DNA of 64,000 bases from JBECKS01 sp040235395 (GCA_040235395.1 JBECKS010000130.1:3864-67863); one strand, 5' to 3'; counted from the first letter of the stretch, positions 8,554-17,278 are shown. Notes: a model not told the origin generated them from the sequence alone. Numbers and translations: made by a program.

Positions 8554-9111
8554 ATGGCCACGCAGAACGATAAAAAATCAACACTAGCTAGAAAAATTGA
8601 ACTCGTCATCTTTGATGTAGATGGCGTAATGAGCGATGGAAAAATTACCTACACTAACGAAGGTATGGAAATAAAATCCTTCAACGTCAAAGATGGATTA
8701 GGCATTAAACTTCTACAACGGTCTGGCATTAAAACAGCCATCATTACTGGCAGAAAATCTGACATTGTTGCCTTGCGCGCAAAAGAACTTGGTATCCACC
8801 ACCTCTTACAGCAACGTGAAGACAAACTTTCAGCCAGTCTTGAGCTAAGTAAACAACTGGGTATCCCCACTGAAAAGATTGCTTACATGGGAGATGATCT
8901 TCCCGACCTCTCAGCCATCAAATATCTAGGCTTTGGTATCACTGTGGCAAATGCTCACCACCTTGTAAAAGAACAAGCTGATTATATTTGCCAGAAAGAT
9001 GGTGGCGATGGTGCAGTCAGAGAGGCCTGTGAATATATTCTTGAGGCTCAGAATAAACTCGACGGTATCTTAAAGTCTTACATGAATACAGAAGCAAGTG
9101 ACAACTCATGA
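8554..9111 (+). CDS. kdsC: 3-deoxy-D-manno-octulosonate 8-phosphate phosphatase KdsC
   Basis: KdsC removes phosphate from Kdo-8-phosphate to give Kdo, the inner-core sugar of LPS. The 185 residues carry the HAD motifs: DVDGVMSDG with nucleophile Asp21 and Asp23, TGRKSD (65-70), Lys91 and GDDLPD (113-118). There is no cap domain, as expected for this tetrameric C0-type HAD. Its stop overlaps the ATG of the lptC-lptA fusion by four bases (ATGA). kdsD, which usually precedes kdsC, is absent here. Confidence 0.95.
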   Translation: MATQNDKKSTLARKIELVIFDVDGVMSDGKITYTNEGMEIKSFNVKDGLGIKLLQRSGIKTAIITGRKSDIVALRAKELGIHHLLQQREDKLSASLELSKQLGIPTEKIAYMGDDLPDLSAIKYLGFGITVANAHHLVKEQADYICQKDGGDGAVREACEYILEAQNKLDGILKSYMNTEASDNS

Positions 9112-10115
9112 AGTCACAAACACCCTTCATTCTAAGTATGATTACCTTGATGATTCTGGGCTCCATTCTCTTTAACAGCGAAAGCGAAAGCATTACCCGT
9201 CTGTTTTCTGTGTTACCAGGAAAAAAAGTAAAAGAAAAAACAGAACTGATGGATTTCAGGATAAACAGCTTTGAAACTACAAACTACGGAGATGAGGGCA
9301 TACTTGAGTCAAAACTTTTTGCCAGGGAATTATCATCCTTTGAAAATAATACCCGAACTGAAATGATAGCTCCGAAAATCACTTTTTTTTCAAAAGAGTC
9401 CCCAAAAAGCCCTTGGGAGCTAAGTTCCAACACCGCACAAAGCAAAACACCTCACACAAAAATTCTTTTCAATGACAATGTCATTCTTAAGAAACTAGTG
9501 ATAGCAGAGAAAGACTTCCCCCTTGAAATCCTTACGAGTGAAATCATTATCGACTCAGAGAAAAAACTTGCTGAAACAGAACAAAGTGTTGAAATCGTAT
9601 CAGGAAGTAATCAAACAACAGGGACAGGTTTGCTTGTCAATCTAGAACAGAACACCTTAAAGCTGTTGAAAGATATTAATAGCCAGTACCAACGCAAACA
9701 GGAAGGCCCCAAATCCTTGACGAAAGTTAAGTCAAATAGCTTCTTTCTGGATAATGGCACTCGCAAAGCCACTTATACGGGTCAAGTTATCTTTACTCGA
9801 GGCAACATCACGATTAAGGCAGATAGCATGGAAGTCATCCAAAATGAAAATGGCGAGCGTCATGCATTTGCTTATGGCAATCCTAGCTATTTCATTCAGC
9901 AATCCGCTGTAGACAACAAAGCTATTCACGCGCAAGCCAAACGCTTCGAATACAGCAGTGCTACACAGATTCTAAAAATGTTTGATCAGGCAAAACTGGA
10001 GCAGAACAATGCGGTCGTGGAAGGCGACTACTTGTATTATGATACCCGCACTGAAAATATCGGCGCGGAATCTGCGCCAGATAGTCGCGTTAAAATGGTT
10101 CTTCCCGTCAACTGA
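9108..10115 (+). CDS. lptC: LptC-LptA fusion protein of the LPS transport bridge
   Basis: One uninterrupted 335-residue frame holds two LPS-transport proteins. Residues 5-22 are a single N-terminal membrane anchor; about 45-194 match LptC (SPWELSSNTAQ, then strands, ending in the typical L-K-L-L-K-D-I-N-S-Q-Y). After a short basic linker (195-206), residues 207-333 match a full LptA jellyroll: 'F-F-L-D-N-G-T-R-K-A-T-Y-T-G-Q-V', 'I-T-I-K-A-D-S-M-E-V', 'Y-G-N-P-S-Y-F', 'V-V-E-G-D-Y-L-Y-Y-D' and the closing S-R-V-K-M-V-L-P. No signal peptide lies between the halves, so LptA reaches the periplasm through the LptC anchor. LptB follows directly and kdsC precedes with a four-base overlap. In most relatives lptC and lptA are separate genes. 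The symbol covers the first half only; the second half is lptA. Confidence 0.9.
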   Translation: MKSQTPFILSMITLMILGSILFNSESESITRLFSVLPGKKVKEKTELMDFRINSFETTNYGDEGILESKLFARELSSFENNTRTEMIAPKITFFSKESPKSPWELSSNTAQSKTPHTKILFNDNVILKKLVIAEKDFPLEILTSEIIIDSEKKLAETEQSVEIVSGSNQTTGTGLLVNLEQNTLKLLKDINSQYQRKQEGPKSLTKVKSNSFFLDNGTRKATYTGQVIFTRGNITIKADSMEVIQNENGERHAFAYGNPSYFIQQSAVDNKAIHAQAKRFEYSSATQILKMFDQAKLEQNNAVVEGDYLYYDTRTENIGAESAPDSRVKMVLPVN

Positions 10116-10126
10116 GCAATACCATC

Positions 10127-10855
10127 GTGAAAAAAGTTCTCAAAGCTCAAAACATCGCTAAAAGTTTCAAAGGCAGGCAGGTTGTCCATGACATATCCAT
10201 TTCCGTTGAGCAGTCACAAATAGTAGGCTTGCTGGGTCCTAACGGTGCAGGCAAAACTACTAGCTTTGACATGATTGTTGGACAGATTCCCTGTGACAAA
10301 GGCCAGATACTTCTCGATGAGGAAGATATAACACGACTTCCCATGCACCAGCGCGCCCGCAGGGGTATTAGTTACCTACCACAGCAGGCATCCATTTTCA
10401 GAAAACTAACGGTCAGGGAGAACATCCTGTCTATTCTGGAAATCAGAAAGGAACTGGACAAAAAGCTAAGGGAAAACCTTCTTCACGACCTTATCGAGGA
10501 GTTCCAGATAGGTCATGTTGCCGACAGCCTTGGCATGAGTCTTTCCGGTGGTGAACGTCGAAGGGTTGAAATCGCAAGAGCCTTGGCCATTGAACCCGCC
10601 TTTATTCTTCTAGATGAACCATTTGCTGGCGTTGATCCAATTTCAGTAAACGAAATAAAGAAAATCATCCTTCAACTAAAAGAACGAAACATTGGTGTTC
10701 TGATTACCGATCATGACGTCAGGGAAACACTCGACATCTGTGAGAAGTCTTACATCGTCAATGCGGGGAAAGTCATTGAGGAAGGCGATGCAAAAACCAT
10801 CTTGTCCAACCCTCTCGTGAAAGAAGTCTATCTCGGTCAACAGTTCCAGCTCTAA
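10127..10855 (+). CDS. lptB: LPS export ABC transporter ATPase LptB
   Basis: LptB is the cytoplasmic ATPase that, with LptF and LptG, extracts LPS from the inner membrane and pushes it onto the LptC-LptA bridge. The 242 residues show Walker A GPNGAGKT (37-44), the Q-loop at Gln86, signature LSGGERRR (139-146), Walker B with Asp163-Glu164 in LLDEP, and the switch His196 in TDHDVRE. The start is a GTG at 10127, 11 bases after the fusion gene; no strong ribosome site is visible. lptF and lptG are not in the window. Confidence 0.97.
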   Translation: MKKVLKAQNIAKSFKGRQVVHDISISVEQSQIVGLLGPNGAGKTTSFDMIVGQIPCDKGQILLDEEDITRLPMHQRARRGISYLPQQASIFRKLTVRENILSILEIRKELDKKLRENLLHDLIEEFQIGHVADSLGMSLSGGERRRVEIARALAIEPAFILLDEPFAGVDPISVNEIKKIILQLKERNIGVLITDHDVRETLDICEKSYIVNAGKVIEEGDAKTILSNPLVKEVYLGQQFQL

Positions 10856-10902
10856 AAACACCCTCACTAAAGCTAAATTTCTTGATACTTCTCATGGAAT
10901 TC

Positions 10903-10916
10903 GGCATAGATATTGC
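10903..10916 (+). promoter_or_regulatory. Candidate sigma-54 type promoter upstream of rpoN
   Basis: CGGCATAGATATTGCT contains GG at 10903-10904 and GC at 10915-10916 with exactly ten bases between, matching the -24/-12 spacing, and TTGC matches the -12 consensus fully. The -24 part (CGGCATA) is weaker than TGGCACG. It would start transcription near 10928, 50 bases before rpoN, suggesting autoregulation. This is inference from one site. Confidence 0.35.
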
Positions 10917-10978
10917 TTAGACTAGAACCTTTCCTTTGGTAAGCAATAAGTAAGCCAATTTTTAATGAAGTCCTTAGC

Positions 10979-12526
10979 ATGAAAGCTTCCCTACAACTCA
11001 AGTTTAGCCAGAACCTGACAATGACGCCTCAACTCCAGCAGGCGATCAAACTCTTGCAGCTGTCCACTCTGGAGTTGCAACTTGAAATCCAGCAAATGCT
11101 TGAAACCAACCCTCTCCTCGAGCAGGAAGATGAGTTTGAGCAAATGGATCTGCAGGAAAACCTTCACAGTGACGAACATGTAGATAGCTCTGAGGATGGC
11201 GAGCAGGATGCTGACTATAGTCAGGCACAATATGAGCAGGAAGTCGAAGAAAATCTATACGAACTGAGCCCATACGACGTTCAGGAAGATGTGGCCATGG
11301 ATCCTACACAGGCCAGTGAACCGGATTATGAAGATCATTTCACACAAGACAGCCTGGTCTACGAAAATGCTAATACCTATTCCGATGAACAAAGCGCCGG
11401 TCAGTTTGAGCAGAATGGCACTGAAACGTCACTTGGCGATTATCTTCTAGAGCAATTAAACCTCTGCAAGCTTAGCCAGAGAGACTTGGCTATTGGTTAT
11501 TTCCTGATTGAGTCTCTAGACGAACGTGGCTTTCTCAGCATGCCAGTAAAAGAAATCGGCGATGCCATCAACCGTTACCAACACAATGGCGCTGACCTTG
11601 TTGAAGAAGATGAAATTCTGGCTGTACTTCACCGCATCCAGCAGTTTGAACCCAGCGGCATTGCAGCACAGGATTTACAGGATTGTTTACTGATTCAGTT
11701 GAAGCAACTACCAGAACATATTCCTTATATCACCGAAGCTATGACACTGGTTAAACGCTATTTCAACTACCTGGCTTCAAAAGATCTGTTGCAGTTAAAA
11801 CGCAAAACACGTTTTTCAGAAGAACAACTTAGTTCAGCCATAAAATTGATACAGAATCTCGACCCAAACCCCGCCTCAAAAATCATTCAGACCAAAACCG
11901 ATTACATCATCCCCGACATTATCATCAGAAAACACAATGGTAAGTGGTTCGCCGAACTCAATGAAAGCGCATTACCCAAAGTGCGTATTAATGATTTCTA
12001 CGCAAGATCCATAAAGTCAGTGAGAAATACTGATGACAGACAATTTCTAAAACAGAACCTTCAGGAGGCTCGCTGGTTCATCAAAAGCCTTCATAGCCGA
12101 CATGACACACTTCTTAAGGTTGCTACCGAAATTCTCAAGGTTCAGGAAGGGTTTTTTGAGGTTGGTGAAGAGGCTATGAAACCTCTGGTGCTTCACGATA
12201 TTGCTGAACGTGTAGGCATGCATGAATCCACCATCTCCAGAGTAACCACCCAGAAATACCTGCATAGTCCACGCGGTGTATTTGAATTGAAATATTTTTT
12301 CTCAAGCCACGTCACCACAGAGGCAGGTGGAGAGTGCTCATCTACCGCCATCCGGGCTCATATCAAGAAGCTTGTCGCTGCAGAGAATAGAAAGAAGCCC
12401 TTAAGCGACAGCAAAATCGCATCACTTCTGGCTGAGCAAGGCATTCAAGTGGCGAGAAGAACCATTGCAAAATACAGGGAATCTCTTTCCATCCCACCTT
12501 CAAATGAACGAAAGCAACTTCTGTAA
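10979..12526 (+). CDS. rpoN: RNA polymerase sigma-54 factor RpoN
   Basis: RpoN directs RNA polymerase to -24/-12 promoters that need AAA+ activators, classically for nitrogen, motility and envelope genes. The 515 residues start with the Gln/Leu-rich Region I (about 1-50), followed by the acidic Region II (about 50-135), the core-binding domain, the helix-turn-helix near 400-450 and the RpoN box ARRTIAKYRE at 492-501. Length is slightly above that of E. coli. It lies after lptB as usual, but hpf, which normally follows, is missing before ptsN. Confidence 0.98.
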   Translation: MKASLQLKFSQNLTMTPQLQQAIKLLQLSTLELQLEIQQMLETNPLLEQEDEFEQMDLQENLHSDEHVDSSEDGEQDADYSQAQYEQEVEENLYELSPYDVQEDVAMDPTQASEPDYEDHFTQDSLVYENANTYSDEQSAGQFEQNGTETSLGDYLLEQLNLCKLSQRDLAIGYFLIESLDERGFLSMPVKEIGDAINRYQHNGADLVEEDEILAVLHRIQQFEPSGIAAQDLQDCLLIQLKQLPEHIPYITEAMTLVKRYFNYLASKDLLQLKRKTRFSEEQLSSAIKLIQNLDPNPASKIIQTKTDYIIPDIIIRKHNGKWFAELNESALPKVRINDFYARSIKSVRNTDDRQFLKQNLQEARWFIKSLHSRHDTLLKVATEILKVQEGFFEVGEEAMKPLVLHDIAERVGMHESTISRVTTQKYLHSPRGVFELKYFFSSHVTTEAGGECSSTAIRAHIKKLVAAENRKKPLSDSKIASLLAEQGIQVARRTIAKYRESLSIPPSNERKQLL

Positions 12527-12548
12527 AACAAATTCATTTCAGGAATAG

Positions 12549-12589
12549 CGAAGCCCCGCCAACAGTGGCAAAATGCAGTCTTCGTTTTT
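12549..12589 (+). terminator. Possible intrinsic terminator between rpoN and ptsN
   Basis: CGAAG (12549-12553) pairs with CTTCG (12580-12584), and inside it GCCA (12558-12561) pairs with TGGC (12566-12569); TTTTT follows at 12585-12589. The outer stem is short and interrupted, so it may be a weak or partial terminator inside the rpoN-ptsN unit. Confidence 0.35.
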
Positions 12590-12636
12590 GAGGCAGAATT
12601 CCATTTTTATTGAGACTAGCGAAGTAATTGCTTGTT

Positions 12637-13125
12637 ATGAGTTCCAGAATTCCATCTACGCTTTTCAACCCTTCCAACGTACTGTGTAACGTGAATGCCG
12701 GAAGTAAGAAAGCCTTTTTCGAAATCGCCGCAAAGGAAATCTATCAGGAAGCCAGTATCGACAACTGGCAATCACTTTTTGATGCCCTCATTGCGCGAGA
12801 GAAAGTAGGTACAACCGGTTTCGGTGATGGCATAGCCATTCCTCACTGCCGGGTTGCCTCATGCAAGCAACCTACTGCCCTATTTGTAAAGCTAAGCAAG
12901 GCTATTGATTTTGATGCTGTTGATGGTCAGGAAGTGGATTTAATTTTTGTTCTGGTCGTACCAGAAGAGGCAAGTAGCGAGCATCTGGACATACTGTCTG
13001 TGCTAGCAGCGATTCTGGAAAAAAATGCCTATCGCATTTCCTTACGCGACAGTCAGACCAATGAAGAGCTCTTGAAGCGACTGGAACGCATGATTCAGGA
13101 GCAAGATCAGGAACAAGAAGAGTAA
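12637..13125 (+). CDS. ptsN: Nitrogen-regulatory PTS enzyme IIA (PtsN)
   Basis: PtsN accepts phosphate from NPr in the nitrogen phosphotransferase chain and acts through its phosphorylation state on potassium transport, envelope stress and other targets. From the ATG at 12637 the protein has 162 residues with the active-site His70 in GDGIAIPHCRV. A TTG at 12628 would add three residues; neither has a strong ribosome site, and the ATG fits family N-termini better. It follows rpoN with about 110 bases between and precedes rapZ by five bases. Confidence 0.94.
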   Translation: MSSRIPSTLFNPSNVLCNVNAGSKKAFFEIAAKEIYQEASIDNWQSLFDALIAREKVGTTGFGDGIAIPHCRVASCKQPTALFVKLSKAIDFDAVDGQEVDLIFVLVVPEEASSEHLDILSVLAAILEKNAYRISLRDSQTNEELLKRLERMIQEQDQEQEE

Positions 13126-13130
13126 GAGTC

Positions 13131-14003
13131 ATGCAACTCAAGATTATCAGCGGACGTTCGGGTGCAGGAAAAACAACAGCCCTGCAGATTCTTGAAGACC
13201 TGAATTTCTACTGTGTTGATAACCTTCCCTTGTTTCTCCTGCCCGAGCTAGTCAAGCAAATTCAGTCAGAATCTACAAACCACCCTCAAGCTATCTACGA
13301 AAATATCGCCGTTGGAATCGATGCCAGAAACCTCGCCTCACAAATCAGGAATTACGCAAAAATTATTGAAGACCTGAGCAAGCATGTTAACTGCGCCACC
13401 ATTTACCTGGATTCAAAAGATGAGGTCTTACTGAGACGCTTTAGCGCAAGTCGTCGAAAACACCCCTTAAGCAACGAAGAGGTTTCTTTAGCTGAGGCCA
13501 TTGCCAATGAAGTTGAGGTGCTCAAACCAATCGAAGACCTTGCAAATCTTACCGTGGATACAAGCAACCTGACGGTCCATCAACTTCGAGAAACCATTAA
13601 GCAGAAAATCTATCAGGCAAACTCCCAACAAACCTCAATATTGATTCAATCCTTTTCATACAAGCATGGAATACCCATTGACGCTGATTTTGTCTTTGAT
13701 GTCCGCTGTCTCAAGAACCCGCATTGGGAAGAAAGTCTTAAAGAACTAAGCGGGCTAGATCAGCCTGTGCAGGACTTTTTGATAAAAGATGAAAAAACCC
13801 AGGAAATGCTTAACGACCTGGACTACTTCCTGAATAAATGGGAGACCGAATTCGAGGCCAATAACCGTTCCTATTTAACGATTGCCATTGGCTGCACTGG
13901 TGGCAGGCACCGTTCAGTATTTATGGTTGAAAAACTGTCTGAAAGACTGAAAGTTAAATCCCGAAAAGTTAAAGTCAGGCATCGAGAAATAGGAAGCAGA
14001 TAA
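13131..14003 (+). CDS. rapZ: RNase adapter / nucleotide-binding protein RapZ
   Basis: RapZ is a P-loop protein which in enterobacteria binds small RNAs of the glucosamine-6-phosphate circuit and presents them to RNase E; in other bacteria its role is less clear. The 290 residues show Walker A GRSGAGKT (8-15), the conserved YCVDNLP segment, and the C-terminal RNA/metabolite-binding domain with GCTGGRHRSVF. It lies in the standard ptsN-rapZ-npr order, three bases before npr. Confidence 0.96.
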   Translation: MQLKIISGRSGAGKTTALQILEDLNFYCVDNLPLFLLPELVKQIQSESTNHPQAIYENIAVGIDARNLASQIRNYAKIIEDLSKHVNCATIYLDSKDEVLLRRFSASRRKHPLSNEEVSLAEAIANEVEVLKPIEDLANLTVDTSNLTVHQLRETIKQKIYQANSQQTSILIQSFSYKHGIPIDADFVFDVRCLKNPHWEESLKELSGLDQPVQDFLIKDEKTQEMLNDLDYFLNKWETEFEANNRSYLTIAIGCTGGRHRSVFMVEKLSERLKVKSRKVKVRHREIGSR

Positions 14004-14006
14004 ACC

Positions 14007-14276
14007 ATGTTGGAAAAAGACATTCACATCATCAATAAACTTGGCCTACATGCCCGTTCAGCCTCAAAGCTGGTATCGGTTTCTTCCAACTATCTTTCAG
14101 ATATCCAGATTACCTTCAAGAATAAACAGGTAAATGCAAAAAGCATTATGAACCTGTTAATGCTTGCCGCCAAAAAGGGAGACGTCATCACCGTGATATG
14201 TGAAGGGGAAGATGAAGAAGCAGCCATGCAGGCAATTTGCGACTTAATCGATAGGCGCTTTGACGAAGAAGAATGA
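14007..14276 (+). CDS. ptsO: Nitrogen-PTS phosphocarrier NPr
   Basis: NPr is an HPr-like carrier that takes phosphate from EI-Ntr (PtsP) and passes it to PtsN. The 89 residues carry the phosphorylated His15 in GLHARSA and Ser46 in the second conserved helix (AKSIMNLL). Length is that of NPr/HPr proteins, and the position after rapZ favours NPr over the sugar HPr. No ptsP is present here. A 164-bp gap follows before mgtE in which I see no clear terminator. Confidence 0.94.
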   Translation: MLEKDIHIINKLGLHARSASKLVSVSSNYLSDIQITFKNKQVNAKSIMNLLMLAAKKGDVITVICEGEDEEAAMQAICDLIDRRFDEEE

Positions 14277-14440
14277 TGTTTATTTTAGCTGTTCAAGCAA
14301 ACCTGTTCCTAAGCTAATCACTGTTATCACCTACTCTATCTGTGAAACTTCACTACAAATAAAGTACACTCTGCTTTCTTCTACGTGTTGCATAACACCT
14401 GGATTTTTTTCACACCCTTTTCCTGTAAGAAGTAGCAGCA

Positions 14441-15796
14441 ATGTCACTTTCAGATAATAAAAAAGTACAGACACGCATCCATGAGATCAATAAAGCGCTA
14501 AGCAGCGGTACCTTTATTGAGGCGCGTCAGATGCTTAACAGCATTCCTCCTGAAGAAATTGCTCACCTCTGTGAATCACAACCGCCCGCAACACGAAATC
14601 TGCTTTGGCAATTGATTGATGAAAACCTGCAAGCAGATGTTCTGAATGACCTAAGTGAAGATATCCGTAGTGAATTCATGAACTCTCTAGGCACGGAGCA
14701 GTTGATTCAGATTAGTGATGGTCTTGAAACCGATGACCTGGTAGACATCCTGCAACAACTTCCGAAAACTATTTCGAGCCGCCTGTTAAATTCAATGGAT
14801 GAACAGGATCGCCATCGCGTCGAACGCGTTCTGGATTATCCAGATGACACTGCCGGTGGCTTAATGAATACCGATACCATCACGGTCCGGCCTGATATTA
14901 GTCTTGACGTGGTACTTCGTTACCTACGTAGACTCAAGGAATTGCCTGATACCACTGACAACCTCTGGGTTGTAAATCGTAATGACACCTTTATTGGTGT
15001 GCTTCCCTTAGGAAAACTTCTGACCTCCGACCCTACCATGACTGTGAGGGAGGCAATGGACACTGAATTTGAACCCATACTGGCCTCCTCTTCGGATACC
15101 GATGTCGCCAATCGTTTTGAAAGACAGGATCTTGTGTCAGCGCCTGTGTGTAATGAAAACGGAACCTTGCTAGGCCGTATCACCATCGACGACGTGGTTG
15201 ATGTCATCCGTGAAGAAGCCGACCATTCTCTTTTGAGCATGGCGGCATTAGATGAAGACGAAAGTACGTTTGCCCCCATCCTGAAAACAAGTCGTAAACG
15301 TTCTGTATGGCTTGGGGTTTATTTACTGACGGCATTTCTAGCCTCCTTTGTGATCGACCAGTTTTCTGCAACCCTGTCTGAAATCATCGCGCTCGCTGTA
15401 CTAATGCCCATCGTCGCGAGCATGGGTGGCACCGCGGGCAACCAGACTTTAGCCATTGTTATTCGAGGTCTTGCACTTGGACAAATTGGCAAGGCTAACG
15501 CGCGCCACCTTGTTTCCAGAGAGTTAAGAATTGCTGCAATCAACAGCCTGGTTTGGGCAAGCATCATTGGGCTGATTACCGAGCTCTGGTTCAGGGATTT
15601 GCGAATTGCCTATGTCATTGCATCAGCAATGGCTATCAATTTCCTTGTCGCAGGTTTTGCAGGTTCATCACTTCCATTACTAATGAAACGCCTGAATATT
15701 GACCCTGCACTTTCTGGTAGTGTTCTTCTGGTAGCCACAACGGATGTTGTGGGCTATTTCGTTTTTCTGGGTCTAGCCTCTCTCTTTTTCATGTAA
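14441..15796 (+). CDS. mgtE: Magnesium transporter MgtE
   Basis: MgtE is a homodimeric inner-membrane channel for magnesium gated by intracellular magnesium. The 451 residues show the cytosolic N domain (about 1-130, helical superhelix), paired CBS domains (about 135-260, including D-D-T-A-G-G-L-M-N), and five membrane segments from about 285 to the end. Pore residues are visible in MGGTAGNQT and in the last helix TTDVVGYF, where the conserved Asp is kept. It starts its own unit or reads through from npr; darP follows in the same direction after 26 bases. Confidence 0.95.
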   Translation: MSLSDNKKVQTRIHEINKALSSGTFIEARQMLNSIPPEEIAHLCESQPPATRNLLWQLIDENLQADVLNDLSEDIRSEFMNSLGTEQLIQISDGLETDDLVDILQQLPKTISSRLLNSMDEQDRHRVERVLDYPDDTAGGLMNTDTITVRPDISLDVVLRYLRRLKELPDTTDNLWVVNRNDTFIGVLPLGKLLTSDPTMTVREAMDTEFEPILASSSDTDVANRFERQDLVSAPVCNENGTLLGRITIDDVVDVIREEADHSLLSMAALDEDESTFAPILKTSRKRSVWLGVYLLTAFLASFVIDQFSATLSEIIALAVLMPIVASMGGTAGNQTLAIVIRGLALGQIGKANARHLVSRELRIAAINSLVWASIIGLITELWFRDLRIAYVIASAMAINFLVAGFAGSSLPLLMKRLNIDPALSGSVLLVATTDVVGYFVFLGLASLFFM

Positions 15797-15822
15797 TGCA
15801 CCAAGAGCATTCATAAATCGTT

Positions 15823-16389
15823 ATGGAATATATCAAACAAAGCGGCACAGAAAGGGCTAATAAATCTCAACAGAAAAGAGAATTCGCTGCACTTAAAGTA
15901 CATGCTGAATTTCTGTGCGGACTTAAACCAAAAGCCCAGCAGGAACTAACACTTAATGAAGAAATCCGGAATGGCTTGGCAGAGTTCAACCAGATAAAAC
16001 ATCCCAATGCTCAAAAACGTCATGTGCAATTCATGACACGCCTACTATCAGAATTTAATGAACTGGAAACGCTTCTCGAACAACTACATCAACTCCAGAA
16101 TCCTCATCTTAAGCAGCAACAACTTGAAAAACAGCTTGAGAACTTAACAAACAAACTATTAAACACTGAACAGGAAAGCTTACATCAGGAAAGCATTGAA
16201 AAACTTTTCTCAGAACACCCCGATATAGACAAACAGCAATTCATGCAAATCCTTCGCAATGCTCAGAAAGAAATCATCCAAAACAAAAAAAATGATCAGG
16301 AAGAACAGGAAAGTAAGCAGCAGAAACCCGAAGGGAAACAACTAAAAAAACTAAAAAGCCTGCTCAGGGAATTATTATCAAAGAACTAA
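15823..16389 (+). CDS. darP: Dual-action ribosomal maturation protein DarP (YjgA family)
   Basis: DarP/YjgA proteins bind late-stage 50S ribosomal particles and promote their maturation. The 188 residues have the family N-terminus (SQQKREFAALKVHAEFL) and the conserved 'I-K-H-x-N-A-Q-K-R-H-V-Q-F-M-T-R-L' block near 65-80, and end in a lysine-rich helix. The middle and C-terminal parts are unusually Gln/Glu/Lys-rich. Its last four bases overlap the convergent nitrilase gene; the tldD gene often found between them is missing. Confidence 0.85.
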   Translation: MEYIKQSGTERANKSQQKREFAALKVHAEFLCGLKPKAQQELTLNEEIRNGLAEFNQIKHPNAQKRHVQFMTRLLSEFNELETLLEQLHQLQNPHLKQQQLEKQLENLTNKLLNTEQESLHQESIEKLFSEHPDIDKQQFMQILRNAQKEIIQNKKNDQEEQESKQQKPEGKQLKKLKSLLRELLSKN

Positions 16390-17216
16390 GCATCCAGACG
16401 TCGATGCTGTAATACAGGCATTTTTTCCCGAATAAGTGTCTGGGCATCAAGATCAAGCGTTGTTACCAACACACCTTTCCCGCTCTCGAGACACCCTAAT
16501 AGAGAACCATCGGCATCAACTATCATGCTATGTCCATAAGTCTTACGAACCTGACCTGATGCACTCACGTGTTCTCCACCTTGATTGGCAGCCAAAACAA
16601 AGCATTGATTTTCAATCGCCCTGGCTCGAAGAAGAACTTCCCAATGCTTTTCCCCTGTAACATAAGTGAATGCAGCAGGAACCAGTAAAAGCTTACACCC
16701 TTGTTCACTGAGCTTTCGATAAAGCTCAGGAAACCTCAGGTCATAACAGATTGAAAGACCCACTTTCAAACCATCAAGTTCGAATGAAAGCAATTCGCCG
16801 CCAGGAACAATTGTGTCTGATTCACGATAAGAGCCAATATTATCGCCCACATCCACATCAAAAAGATGAATCTTGTTATAACAGGCAATTCGCTTTCCAT
16901 TGGGAGCATGGACACAAGATGCTGAATACACTTTCCCTTTTTCACTTGATAAGGCAGGTAAGGATCCCGCAACAATATAGCACTGATATTTTTTTGCCTG
17001 CTCAGAAAGAAAGTTTTCTATCGCATGGGTCTGCAATTCCTCCATTGCCAACTCATGAAAGTTGGCGGCAGAAAACATAAAGCAATTTTCAGGCAACAGA
17101 ATAAGTCGAGCACCTTGATTCGCAGCCTCCTTGATTAAATCAGCTGCCTGAGCAAGATTTTCCTCAAAGTTGATTGTGCTAACCATTTGTACAACAGCAA
17201 CTGACAGGCTTTTCAT
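16386..17216 (-). CDS. Nitrilase-superfamily amidase (Nit1/Nit2 type)
   Basis: This 276-residue carbon-nitrogen hydrolase has the catalytic triad Glu43 (LLPEN), Lys115 (YNKIHLFD) and Cys157 (LSICYDLRFPE). The YNKIHLFDVD and CYDLRFPELYR motifs place it with Nit1/Nit2 and YbeM-like enzymes, which hydrolyse deaminated glutathione or alpha-ketoacid amides as metabolite repair; the exact substrate is inference. It follows yhdP, the standard yhdP-nitrilase order in Pseudomonas relatives, but tldD does not come next. Confidence 0.88.
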   Translation of the reverse strand: MKSLSVAVVQMVSTINFEENLAQAADLIKEAANQGARLILLPENCFMFSAANFHELAMEELQTHAIENFLSEQAKKYQCYIVAGSLPALSSEKGKVYSASCVHAPNGKRIACYNKIHLFDVDVGDNIGSYRESDTIVPGGELLSFELDGLKVGLSICYDLRFPELYRKLSEQGCKLLLVPAAFTYVTGEKHWEVLLRARAIENQCFVLAANQGGEHVSASGQVRKTYGHSMIVDADGSLLGCLESGKGVLVTTLDLDAQTLIREKMPVLQHRRLDA

Positions 17217-17278
17217 TGTTTACCACCTTACCCAATCTTTATGCACACCACTAAAACCGGACGCCATCCATATTTATC

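Noticed and set aside
10882..10912. Sigma-70 promoter TTGATA...TAGATA upstream of rpoN
   Set aside because: The spacing is 19 bases, too long for a good match; the overlapping -24/-12 pattern fits better, though neither is proven.
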